Assembly (NCBI GenBank): GCA_013396755.1
Contig: VWZF01007082.1
Coordinates: 62,001 to 126,000, forward strand
Direction: 5' to 3'
Length of the DNA: 64,000 bases
Source: Sclerurus mexicanus
Taxonomy: Eukaryota; Chordata; Aves; Passeriformes; Furnariidae
Under the pieces are notes generated by a model. The model did not search any database. It had not been told where the DNA came from and saw only the letters and a program-made list of their open reading frames with translations. Below, in pieces: positions 38,340-49,000 of the stretch; within the stretch, counting starts at the first letter, position 1; the number at the start of each line of letters is the position of its first letter. A program made the translations under genes and the position numbers.

Positions 38340-39334
38340 ATTGGTTGGGCTGTCACATTCAGAGGGTCAATGGTTTGGAGTCCTGATGGTCATCAGTAAC
38401 AAGTGGTGTGCCTCAGGAGTCCATACTAGGACCGGTGTTGTTCATTAATGACACAGACAAAGGGATCAAGTGCACCCTCAGCAAATTTGCAGATGACACC
38501 AAGCTGTGTGGTGTGTTTGAAACACCTGAAGGACAGGATGCCATCCAGAGGGGCTTGGACAAGCTCGAGAAGTGCTCCCAACATGCTGCAAGGTGCTGCA
38601 TCTGGATCAGGGCAACCCCCTGTATCAGTATAGGCTGGGGGGTGGACAGATCCAGAGCAGCCCTGTCAAGAAGGACTTAGGGGTGCTGGTGGATGAGAGG
38701 CTGGGCATGAGCTGGTAATGTGCACCTGCAGCCCAGAAAGCCAGTTGTGTTCTGGGCTGCATCAAAAGAAGTGTGGCCAGCGAGAGAGGTGATTCTGCCT
38801 CTATGCTCTGGTGAGACCCCACCTGGAGTTCTGCATCCAGCTCTGGGGTTCCCAGCATAGGAAGGACATTGACCCCTTGGAGCAGGTCCACAGGAGGGTC
38901 ACCAAGATTATCAAAGGAGGGGAGCACCTCTCCTATTAGGAAAGGTGAAGAGAATAGGGTTTGTTGAGCCAGGAGAAGAGAAGGCTTTGGAGTGACCTAA
39001 TTCTGGCCTTCCAGTATCTGAAGGAAGCCCACGAGAAAGATGGAGAGAGACTTTTTACAAGGGCATGTAGTGAAAGGACAAGGGGGAATGGCTTTACACT
39101 GAGAGTAGTTTTAGATTGGATATTAGGAAAAATTCTTTACTGTGAGGGTAGTAAGGCACTGGAACAGGTTGCCAGAAGAAGGTGTGGATGCCCCATCCCG
39201 GGAAGTGTTCAGGGCCAGGATGGATGGGGGTTTAAGCAATGTGGTCTAGTGAAAGGTGTCTCTACCCATGGCAGGAGAGTTGGAACTAGATGATCTTTAA
39301 GGTCCCTTCCAACCCAAGCTATTCTATGATTCTT
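38340..39334 (+). mobile_element. CR1 LINE, 5'-truncated, decayed
   Basis: A non-LTR retrotransposon of the CR1 family, in the same orientation as PCNX2. The remains of the reverse-transcriptase ORF are legible: GVPQESILGPVLF at about 38408-38450 and the catalytic-type motif FADDTKL at about 38485-38505, after which stops and shifts break the frame. The noncoding 3' part has GGCACTGGAACAGGTTGCC, AACTAGATGATCTTTAAGGT and the terminal ATTCTATGATTCTT. It cannot be active. The 5' edge is approximate. Confidence 0.95.
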
Positions 39335-41488
39335 AAGTTTGTCAGTGAGTCACTGTGAAATCTATCACTCTGGGATCAGAACTTTTAATGTAAAGCCAAT
39401 TAGCTCAACCTTTCAACAGGTTTGTGCTATTGTTGTATAAATTAAAGCGGAGAACTAGAGGGGTATGACACTTGTTTGTCTCCAGTTAATCCTTTTGACC
39501 TATCGTTAAAGATAACGGACAAGACTGGAAAAAATCGTGCCCTGAATATAAATCATGTTGGAAGAATAAAATAACTGCTGCTTTTAACTGAGTCTAGTGT
39601 TAGAGGAATCCCCATGTGCATACTCATAACTTGACACTAGAATAATCAGAGCAGCAAAGTTAATTGTGAAATAATTATCCTGCGCATACCATACAGTAAA
39701 GTAAGTTAATTGTGAGTTGTTTAAAAGAACATATTGGGTGCCCAGAAAACCACTATCAAGAGAGAAAGTTAAGAAAAGCAACTTGACTTCTGGTAAAAAG
39801 AAGAAATGCATAACATACGCGAGGAAGTGGAAAACAGCAAATGCAAATCCGTATTCACTCCTGAGATGCTGTTGATAGAGAATGAAACAAGAAGGTTTTG
39901 GCTAGGACCATTAGGGACAAAAAGATGAAAGTGGGTTTGTGACTGTTTATTTTTAAAGACTATTAAGAAGCAAAAGAAATCCTAACAGTGGTCTTGATCT
40001 GTCACTAGATCAAGAAAGTTAGAGTTGCCAATATGTAGAAATGAGAAAAGGAATGTCTGGTTTATAGTGGGAAAAATGCAGATAATCTATTTTTATGAAA
40101 CCATTCCATCCATCCTTAACAGCTACAAACAACATGAAAGAGTGGCTATTGAAGCTTAATTCAGCAAATCCAAATGACTAATTCAAGAAGGTTTTTAAGA
40201 GAGCTGGTTAAAAAGCAAGTTCTGTTTGACCTTCAGTAAGCATCAGGACACTAAGGCAATACCAGAGCACCGGGAAAGAACTTATGCTATGCCTGTTGTT
40301 AGAAACCAGAATGACTGGGGTGATCTGCATAGTGCCTGTCTGTCAGTCTGACTTTGATTCAGGACAGCGTTGGCCTACCATGCACGCTTCTAGTGCCCTA
40401 ATTTAAGAAGGACATTTTTAGTTTGAAAGGACTTCAAAGAAGAGCTGAAAAATGATCAAAGATCGGGGAAATAAGTCCTGTAGTGAAAGATTCATTGCTT
40501 TCAAACAATTGGTGTTGTAAGAGATGCCTTGATCGTAGTCTGTAAGTACTTACCTGGGCAATGAAAGGTGACCAAAGACTATTGATTTGAGCAGACCTGG
40601 ATATAACAAGGCTATAAACAAATTCGGATTTGAAATCAAGAGCACATTTTTAATACCAAGAGAGTAAATAAACAGTAAAACAAATGACTAAGGCTTAAGG
40701 TGGATTCTCCATGGCTGGAGATACTGAATGCATTTTTAAAAATCACAGTAGTAATTAATAATACCACACAGGAATTAATTCCAGGAAGTTCTCTGGTCCA
40801 TGCTATATAGGACAGCAGACTGGATGATCATAGGAATTCCTTCTAGACTTATAACCTATGAATCAAGTGCATTTAATTTTTTCCTATTTTGTATTTTGTT
40901 TTGCAGCCTGGTGCCACTGAGTCTGCAAAATGCAATGAAAGCCCTTTATAAAAGTGCGACTGAAATCAGGAACACTGGAAACGTGTGGGGTTCTCCCTGA
41001 AAGTGTCGTTATTTCATAATGCAGTTTACAGAACAGTCTTTGTTTTTCATAAGTGTTTGCAGGGACAGAGTTATTTACGTGTAGACGCGGGTGGTCTCCT
41101 GTCCAGTGCCATAACCACTGCATTTGGGATGAATATAGAATACTTTTGGACAGGGGTCAGCTTGGCAATTTAAATCACAAACAGATGTTTGGCCACGTTA
41201 GCCCCTGCACAAACTTACACGCCGCAGCCCCTCTGTTCCTAATTCCAATCCATTCTTTTTATTTAAAGAAGGTAATGTATTAAAATAACCATCAGATGTA
41301 GAAACCAAAGCAGTTAAACCAAATCCCAGGGTTTGAAGAAACCTGAATCCCTGCGGAGGCCAGATGTGTGCACAGCTGCCAGCACGGCAGCCAGGCCTGA
41401 CCCCCATCACAGCACGTGCCCTCCCCTCCCTGTTGATCACAGCTGAAGGGCAGAGGACACTGGCAGCGTGGTACACAGGAGCCACAGG

Positions 41489-41650
41489 ACCATAGAATAT
41501 CTGAGCTGGAAGGGACCCACCAAGGACCATCAAAGTCCAACTCCTGGCTGTGCACAAGACCACCCCAAGAATCACATCACGTGCCTGAGAGTATTGTCCA
41601 GGTGCTTCCAAGAGCCATGTGCGTCCGTCCTATCGCTCTCAAGCAGAGAT
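41489..41650 (-). repeat. CR1 LINE fragment, 3' part
   Basis: On the + strand it begins ACCATAGAATATCTGAGCTG, then has GAAGGGACCCACCAAGGACC and a body with ACATCACGTGCCTGAGAG, so it is an inverted CR1 3' region. The tail type (GAATAT, GAGCTGGAAGGGACCCA) differs from the copy at 38340, suggesting another CR1 subfamily. The inner edge is approximate. Confidence 0.85.
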
Positions 41651-43301
41651 CTTGGGGCTCTCATTACAGAGAATGCTGCTTTGCATGCCATCTTAGGAAA
41701 ATTATTTTTTTATTGGTTGGAGTATAGAAGTGGAACTAAAGATACATTGTAAATGAGGTGTGAAAGTGTCCAATACTTGCCAAACCAACTGGGTTTTAGT
41801 CCAGCTAAGGAACCCCAGTTATGTCCTAGCCCAGCTCTGCTTATCTGACTCTGTGCCAAGTTACCTAAATTCTCTTTACTTCAGCATCTGAAAAATGGGG
41901 GTAAAGATACCAGCCCCTGAAAAGCAGGTCTGTGGTTACAGCTGTATAATGTAAATAGCTTGGATATGAAATTCTGCATTGCTGGAACCTCCATGAATTC
42001 AGCAGGCATGTGTCTACAAGACAGTGTGAGATTTATATTCCTTTATGCCAGCAAAAATTCAGTGTTTGGAGGAGTTCGGGTATTGGGGAAAACCAAAGCA
42101 AAAAAAAAGTATTACCAACAGCCTGGAAATGCCTGCCAGGAAAACTTGTTTCTGTGTTGATGGCTCTCAACAGATTTTCTGGCATCAACTCTCTACCCCA
42201 CAGCTATAGCTAGGAAACCAAAATGCCAGCTTGTGTTAAACGTTTGGAGTTTCCTGGAAAGCAAAAAAGCCAAGCATGCACTCGCGTGACTGGGTATTTG
42301 CTGTGTAAGCCTGAGTTAGAGCCTGTCTGCAGAAACAGTAAACTCTTCTGGGGCCTGTGGCACATTCCAGCCCACTGCCTGCCATTTGCAGAATGCCTGG
42401 GTACAGGCAGGTATCTATCTGGTAGGTTCACTGGACAGTATTTTATGATTTGTCATTCTGTGGCTACTTAAATATGCAAGTGTAAGAAATACAGAATTAT
42501 TTGCTTGAATGACATAAGGTGTTGATATGGAGATGTATACGTACAGGAAGAATTTGTCTAGGCATGGCAGAATAGCATAGCGGATCTACTCTCTGTATCC
42601 AGCAGTGGTTGCATTGAGATGCTTCACAGAATGGGACAAGAATCTTCGGTGGGTCTCATTCAGACCTCCAGTAGTCTACCCTAACCAGAAGCATTCACAT
42701 CTTCTCAATCTGTGATGTACTGTAAATATCACTCTTGGAACTCTGACAGAGTTTACTACTAGTCTTAAAAACTCTCTTGTGGCTCAAATGCTGTATTCTT
42801 CCACTTGGTTGAATTTTAAAATTCTCTCTCCCCATATGCAAGAATAATTCTGCTTAATGTGCCACTGTTTTTTTTTGTTTATTGTTGCATTTAATTACAC
42901 CAAGCCATTCAAGGTAGCTGTTCAACATCCCCTACATTAGTGTGGTTGTCAAAAGGAAACAGTTACAGCCACGCGCTGCATAATCATTCACTGGGCTGAT
43001 TAAAATGTATGTGGCAGAATAGGTCATGAGAGCACTTTCTCTGGGATCTTTCCTCATGTCCCTCTCTTTTGACTCAGTACAGAACCACTGAGGCTATTTT
43101 GACCAAAACTCAGAACCCTGCAGTGGAAAACATAAAAATTCATAGATGTGGCAGTGTGTTACTCCTGTTATTCTCAGGATTCTTATGCTGGTAAAACCAG
43201 TGGTAATATACCAACAGTAATACGTACGCATGGGACACTGTCAATAGCATGTTGTTCATCAGAATGCCACTTACTTAAATATATTAATCTTTCTTTTACA
43301 G

Positions 43302-43750
43302 GCAGGAGAAAACCCAGGAGTCAGTCTGTCCAGGCACACGCTGCTTTAAACCAAAGGCCCCCAGCTTCAAGTCACTCTGGACCAATTGTAGAAAGCCGCC
43401 AGCCTTTCATCCAAACATCTACATCTGCTCACGAAATTGCCCAAAGGCTTTCTAGTAGTCAGCTGTCATTCCACAACTCGGCAACATCTGTGTTTTCCCA
43501 GTCCCCTGCTGTTCCTGTTGCTGGCCAGCTGACTGTGCAGGACCGAGCTGCAGCAATGCTCAGGTCCAGTCTGGCCTCTTCCACCAGCTCAACTCTCAGC
43601 CTGCTGTTCGGCAAGAGAAGTTTCTCAAGTGCTTTGGTGATTTCTGGGCTCTCAGCCGCTGACGGAGGTAACACCAGTGACACCCAGTCATCCAGCAGTA
43701 TGAATATTGCCTTGGGTCCTTCTGCCAGAGCAGCAAGTCAGACAGCTCGG
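43302..43750 (+). CDS. PCNX2: PCNX2 exon, Ser/Thr-rich tail with LFGKRSFSSAL motif
   Basis: The largest coding exon here, 449 nt (two bases, then 149 codons), residues 591-739. It starts RRKPRSQSVQAH (basic, phosphorylation-like), has a long Ser/Gln/Pro-rich middle, and near its end the conserved run STSSTLSLLFGKRSFSSALV followed by LSAADGGNTSDTQSSSS. The acceptor is aatctttcttttacag. At the 3' end CTCGG|gtaagg is a strong donor leading in phase to 45783. If it is not used, the frame stays open for ten more codons and stops at 43778-43780, giving a short alternative C-terminus. Confidence 0.94.
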
Positions 43751-45782
43751 GTAAGGCTGAAGCCAAAACAGCAGCACTAAGTGTGAACTCCTGTATTACT
43801 CTCCCACCCTGTTCTTGAACTGTCCTCACCACCACTTGGTTTCTTCCTTCTCACTGCTCAGAAAATAGTTTCTTTTCCAAAACAATGCCAGGATCTTGGT
43901 ATTTGCTTTGGATTTTGCTGCATCACAATGCAAATGAGACTGTTTAATATTAGTCTGTATATGAGAGTGAGAGCATTTATAAGTAACTGACAGGTTGGCT
44001 GTTACTCGCATAGCTGAAATTGCAAACTGGGGCAAAGTCGCCCTTTCTTTCACTCAAACCAGGGATTTAAGTCTCCCTTTTCTGCAGCCCAGGTGATAAG
44101 TACCATCATAAGCAGGCTAAATAGCTCCCTCCTTCCTGCTTATGCAGGAATTAAAGTTTTGTAGGAAGAGGAATGGTTCCCCTGAATAGAGCACTTGTTC
44201 TGTCCCCTCTCTGACCAGAAATTCAATCCAGGACCTGAAACCTTGCTGCTGAAAGGAATCCTATAGGAAATATTTACCAAAGGAAACCCACATGCCCTGT
44301 GATTCAGCATTTTCTAACACACAAAGAACTTCCAGACTTATTCCCAGTAGGCTTCCAGTGCCATTGCCATCTTCGTTGGAAAATTCAATGCATGTAGTAG
44401 TGTTATGTTTTTTGTGTCTATGTAAGTATATTCATTTAACTTTGGTTGCCAACAGTTGATATCCTGAACTTTGAAAATTTGACCTCAGCACTAGAGAAGT
44501 ATGAGAAGATGGGCTAGAGAATGAAGGGTGACTGTGACTAGACAACATAATTAGACACTTTCACATTTGGCCTATCAAAATGGAAACCAAATTGGCAAAC
44601 AGGGAAGACTGTGGATATGGAAAATCCAAACCACTTTTCTGTTACTATCATTCTGAACTGTGTATAACTTCCATAGTTTCCAAAGAACTCTCCAAACCCC
44701 AAGTGAACAAAGCTTCTTAGGCTGTGTGTACTTTGTTCTCAACCCAAAAATACCACGTATAGTACATTTCCCTAGAGTTTTGCCATGAACTTCAACAGGA
44801 GTTGACTGAACATACTCATCTGAGTCCAATCCTGCTTTGTGACTGTAATGAGTATTAATATTATTTCTACACACACATACATTTGACCATATCAAATGAC
44901 AAGGCATAATTCCAGCATAATTTGCAAGAACTCAGCCAGCCTGCAATACTCAGTACTAATGGTAGGATTCACCTTGTCTAACTCTAAGCCATCTAAAATT
45001 TGGGCATGAAGTCTCAGTAGATTGTTGGTGAGGCTCCTGTATTCAATGGAGAGGCCAATCCACTTCATCCTCAAAGCTATTAGGAAGAAATTTTCCCCTG
45101 GGAGACTTGGTATCTCTCTGCCAAGCACTGGCAGCCTAAATGACACACTTAAGACTACATGGTTAAATTTAGATGAGGTGAATCCTGGCCGAAGTAACTG
45201 CTCAGAGTCCAGGTGGCTGTTTGATTCAAAGCAGTAATGAGGAAGTGTGTCATTTAAACATGAATACAGCACAGTTCTGGAATGCTTTTATACCAATGGA
45301 CTCCTTACGGTGGCGTGGCACTGCACTTAACATTTTCAGACTGATAATTGCATTCCAGTTTTGATGAAAAGGTTTCTTTGTAAGTTGGATTTAAAATCTG
45401 GTGTATAAAGCAAGCCCCAGAGCAAGCCAATTTAACAATTCAGAAGTCAGCCCTGCTTGGAGCAGCGGTTTAGACTGGATGACCTCCAGAAGTCCTTTTC
45501 AATCCAAATTATTTTACAGCTCTCTATACATGTACGTCTGTGGTACTAAACCTCTAGCTCCTGGTCCACTTTTCCTTCCAAATTTATGCGTTACACAAAG
45601 TGTGACAAGTACCTCTTCAGAAGTCCCTTGTGAATAATGCATGTTAAGAATCCCATGGAGTTTCACAGAATGACATTCCTACATCAATTTTTAACTTTTT
45701 TTCACTTGTCACTTCAAAAAATAGCTGAAGCGTTACTTAGAAATTTCATAAACTAGTTGACTTTTTCTTTCTTTCTTCCCAG
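43751..45782. other. PCNX2 last intron, 2.0 kb
   Basis: Between the Ser-rich exon and the last coding exon. It contains a + strand CR1 3' end at 45450-45520. Confidence 0.8.
45450..45520 (+). repeat. CR1 LINE fragment, 3' end
   Basis: CCCTGCTTGGAGCAGCGGTT, TAGACTGGATGACCTCCAGA and CCAAATTATTTTACAG match the CR1 3' region in diverged form. Confidence 0.85.
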
Positions 45783-45956
45783 CAACTTGCTGAGACCTGT
45801 GAAGCGAGCGATGCTGCAGAACCCAGACCACAGCGAGAGGCAGGTCCGGCCCACGCCATATTCATAAGTCGGAACCTGGAGTGCAGGAGGGCCAGCCAAG
45901 AAGACATGGCCCTGGAAGACACCGCTTCTCAGCAAAGCCTGTCTGAGGAGCAGTAA
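45783..45956 (+). CDS. PCNX2: PCNX2 last coding exon and stop codon
   Basis: A 174-nt exon encoding residues 740-796 and a TAA stop at 45954-45956. It begins QLAETCEASDAAEP, then has AIFISRNLECRRASQEDMAL and ends in TASQQSLSEEQ. The acceptor lies in a long pyrimidine tract (gactttttctttctttcttcccag). AATAAA follows 42 bases after the stop. A possible complication is the sequence GCA|GTAAGG spanning the stop, which could serve as a donor to a further exon. I could not find the conserved C-terminal extension I remember from PCNX1 and PCNX3 (containing RNSWKDWSP) downstream, so the stop is taken as real. Confidence 0.82.
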   Translation, partial: QLAETCEASDAAEPRPQREAGPAHAIFISRNLECRRASQEDMALEDTASQQSLSEEQ

Positions 45957-45997
45957 GGAGCACTCCTAGCACAAGGGTCACGCGCTTCTGAGAATTA

Positions 45998-46003
45998 AAT
46001 AAA
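45998..46003 (+). promoter_or_regulatory. Candidate PCNX2 polyadenylation signal (AATAAA)
   Basis: A canonical AATAAA 42 bases after the PCNX2 stop. It would give an unusually short 3' UTR. Other AATAAA hexamers occur further down (for example near 47385), so longer transcripts are possible. Confidence 0.4.
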
Positions 46004-49000
46004 GACAGAGTTAGGTGAGGAAGCTGCACATGGGTTTAGGTTCTTTCAAATGTAATAAGCAACCTTCAAATGTTTATTTTTCTAACTTCTACACAAGAAT
46101 ACTACAGGACAGGTGTTCTTCAGCTAATGGCCTTCGCATGGGTAGGGTTGGAAGATATCCTAAAAAACACACAGTGCCACTTCATCTCAGGTTCTTGTAA
46201 ATCCTAGAACAATGAATACAACCTGTTTAACGTTCCTTCCCCGGAACGGTTAGAATCACAAATGAATACAGTAGGAAATATTAATACAACTCAGTGAAAA
46301 GCACACAAGACATCTCTTTCCTGCCATAACTAAACAGCTGATTGCATGCAAACTAATTGAAATTTGATATATAACATATAGCAAAAGGCAACTATGAACA
46401 GAAACAATGAATACATAAAAGGACAGTACCACATGCTGTAACATTAGAGCTAAATCTGATTCTTTTTTTCCAACAAGTCTGTTATTTTTCTTTAACATGT
46501 TATGCAGGTGCTAATGCTCAACAGCAACATAGCATCACGGACTTATATACTGCATGCAGCCATACTGAAATACTGTGTGAATAAGCCATGCTACACAGAT
46601 TAACAGAAGTGTGAGAAAAGAAAGTATCCAGTGCATGGAAAGTCTTCAAAGCATAAGGTGCACCTTATTTGCAAAGCAGCTTTGCATAAATTAGGTATTA
46701 TCCCGTGTTCCTGTTTGATTTACAGGAGCATTTCTCAAATTCCAGGCAACAGTACCCTGAGGAGTTGCAAGAGGGCCCAGGGGAATCCTTGAGGAGGACA
46801 GAAAAGTGCAAAGCAGGCTGTAATTATTGTCTGGAAGTGTTTTTGTTAGGAAGGGAACAGCTAAATACCTTTAATTGCTGGACACAGCTCAGTGTCCATA
46901 AACCCTTGCAGCCAGTAATTACAGAACCTTCTGATTTCCCTCCCCCAGAGAAACTGAGCTGCTGCCAATTTAATAGTTGCATAAAGACAGATGATGCAAA
47001 AAGAGAGGCCACACTTTCACAAGGTTTGAGAAACACTGATTTTCAGGAATGCATGACTACTTTGGAAGGCAAAAGGGTGTAACAAATCCTTCCTCTACTA
47101 CAGAGTCTAAACACATACATGTGTGTGTTCTCATTTTTAATTAAAAAAATTGCACCTATCAGTGTCTTGCTGTTCCTCTTTACTGTAACTACCATAGATT
47201 GTTTCTAAATCTCAACACGATGATGTGCAGCCAGGCTGTCTTGTCCCAATTAACAAGAAAGATTTAACAAGACATGCTGTAGCTAAGTCTCATTACTGTT
47301 AGGCATTACTCAGTTGCATTCTGATCTTCCTACTGTGCCACACTTCAGATCTGAGTAGTAGAACTAAATAACACTGAGTGAAAATAAAATGATTCAAGTA
47401 CATTTTGTGTGGCAGCCGTTTTTGGGTCTTCTTTTCTCTTTGGAATTGTTTTCACTTGCTTTCTGCCCTACCAAATTACAAAATCTATTGTTTTTATTTC
47501 ACTTCAGAGCTTGATGAGTTGATTATTTATAAAGCTCAGCACAGCCTAGGAAAAATTCTGACCATTTTCACAAGTGCAAAAGCAGAGTATTCACGTACAG
47601 CCTTCTGAGACACGTGGTCACTGTGCACAGTTCAGGCCCTACTACTGTCTCCTCTAGCATCCAGGTGTGATGTGGGAGAGGCAATTGAATTCAGCTGCTC
47701 CCTTCTGACCAGTTCTGGCAGATCCTGTCTCTTGTCCCACCACCCTTTTCCTGAAGTGCTTCATTACAAGTGAAGGATGGAGGTTATACAGGCAGGTGGA
47801 GGGCTCTTACTAACAGCAACCAGCCTCATTTCTGCCTTGGATGCTTTTGCATGGCAGTCCACAGCATAAACCATCATCTCTTTGTCTTCCTGCAAGGAGG
47901 CAGGGTGAACAGCTGGCTGTGGAAAGCAGCAAGAACTTTCCCATGTTCACTTGGCCTCAGTTAGGCCTCCAACTTTCACATCTTTAAGTTTGAATTAATT
48001 TCTATCAAAAATAATAATGCCAGTAGCCCAAATCAACCTGAATTATTCTGTGTATCCAACTCAAGCATACTAAACCAGAAATGGCTGCACAAATCCTTTC
48101 AGCAGCAAGCCACTGCATCTGCTTGGCAGGGACTGCAGCCCAGCAACACCACCTGCCCCCTGCACCTCATCTTCTGCAAGACTCTACCATCTCCTTGGTC
48201 TCTGGTACTGCATCCTAAACTAATGCAGCTGCCTCACAGTTCCCGACCCAGTTCAAGTCACCAGTCCCCAGAGCATAACTCCTCGGGGACAGCAGTGTGC
48301 CACGAACTCCAGGCTGCTGCCACACAGTGTGGCTGCCAAGAAAGGCAGGTTCTAACTCCTTTGTTGAGACATAGTGCAAGCAGAGCAAAGCAGGAGTCAA
48401 GGTAAGATTCAAAAATTAGTTCCTTTTGTAGCCATGTCCTACACAGCTTTTATTTTGCCTTGAAGTTGTTATTGTAGCTTAGTGGGTTGGAAAAAACCAA
48501 GAGTGACCACTAACAAGCGTAACAAGACAAGAAAAAAAATCAAAATAAGCACAAACTTTCCCATGTTACATTCCTCCATATTTTTTGCTAGTCTGCTGTT
48601 ATATTAGTAAGACTACCGCTATATACAGTGACTTTAAATACAGACCAACCCTACAGAATAATCAGACATGATGCTTAGAAATAAAACCTGCAGCTAGGTA
48701 TGAGGTGATACTGATTAAACATGTTTGACCTCCCCCATTTTTGCATGAGGTAGAGATACACCCAGTTACTCTCCACATAGCAGAAGATGCATTTAAGGCT
48801 CTCATGCACACAAAGCTAAGAAATAGGAACCCAACCTTTACACAAGACCTAATTTCAACACTGAGCTACTCTGAACAGCTCTGCAGAGCACCAAGGACTG
48901 CTGTTCTCAGCACCACTGCTTACATACACATGAAGGTTTTCTGTCACGTTCCTGAAAGACCTAAGCAGTTTGATACTTAATCTCACACTCAGGGTGTCTC

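Larger units (their letters stand above)
37702..43301. other. PCNX2 intron, 5.6 kb, with CR1 insertions
   Basis: Contains a roughly 1 kb + strand CR1 (38340-39334) and a - strand CR1 fragment (41489-41650). The rest is unremarkable intron. Confidence 0.85.
1..46003 (+). other. PCNX2: PCNX2 gene, 3' part (12 exons; 5' part outside window)
   Basis: Pecanex-like protein 2 is a very large multi-pass membrane protein. Drosophila pecanex acts in the ER and affects Notch signalling; the vertebrate PCNX2 role is poorly known. Twelve exons in this window join in phase into 796 codons plus stop, against about 2,100 residues for the whole human protein, so this is roughly the last third. Recognisable stretches include the exon at 8903 (SIFYEHLTRSL, CGDLILGRWGNY), the four-cysteine run GCCCCKPGHLPHLL, and the Ser/Thr-rich tail with LFGKRSFSSALVISGLSAA. 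The paralogue was chosen as PCNX2 rather than PCNX1 or PCNX3 because of the tail sequence and the adjacent NTPCR gene. The promoter and most exons lie before position 1. Residue numbers in the exon entries count from the first complete codon in the window (768). Confidence 0.93.

Noticed and set aside
38408..38680. 90-codon ORF as a host gene
   Set aside because: It is the reverse-transcriptase remnant of the CR1 element (FADDTKL motif).
46705..47082. 125-codon + strand ORF preceded by an acceptor-like tttgatttacag
   Set aside because: No family resemblance and no partner exon in phase; treated as chance, though RNA data could revive it.
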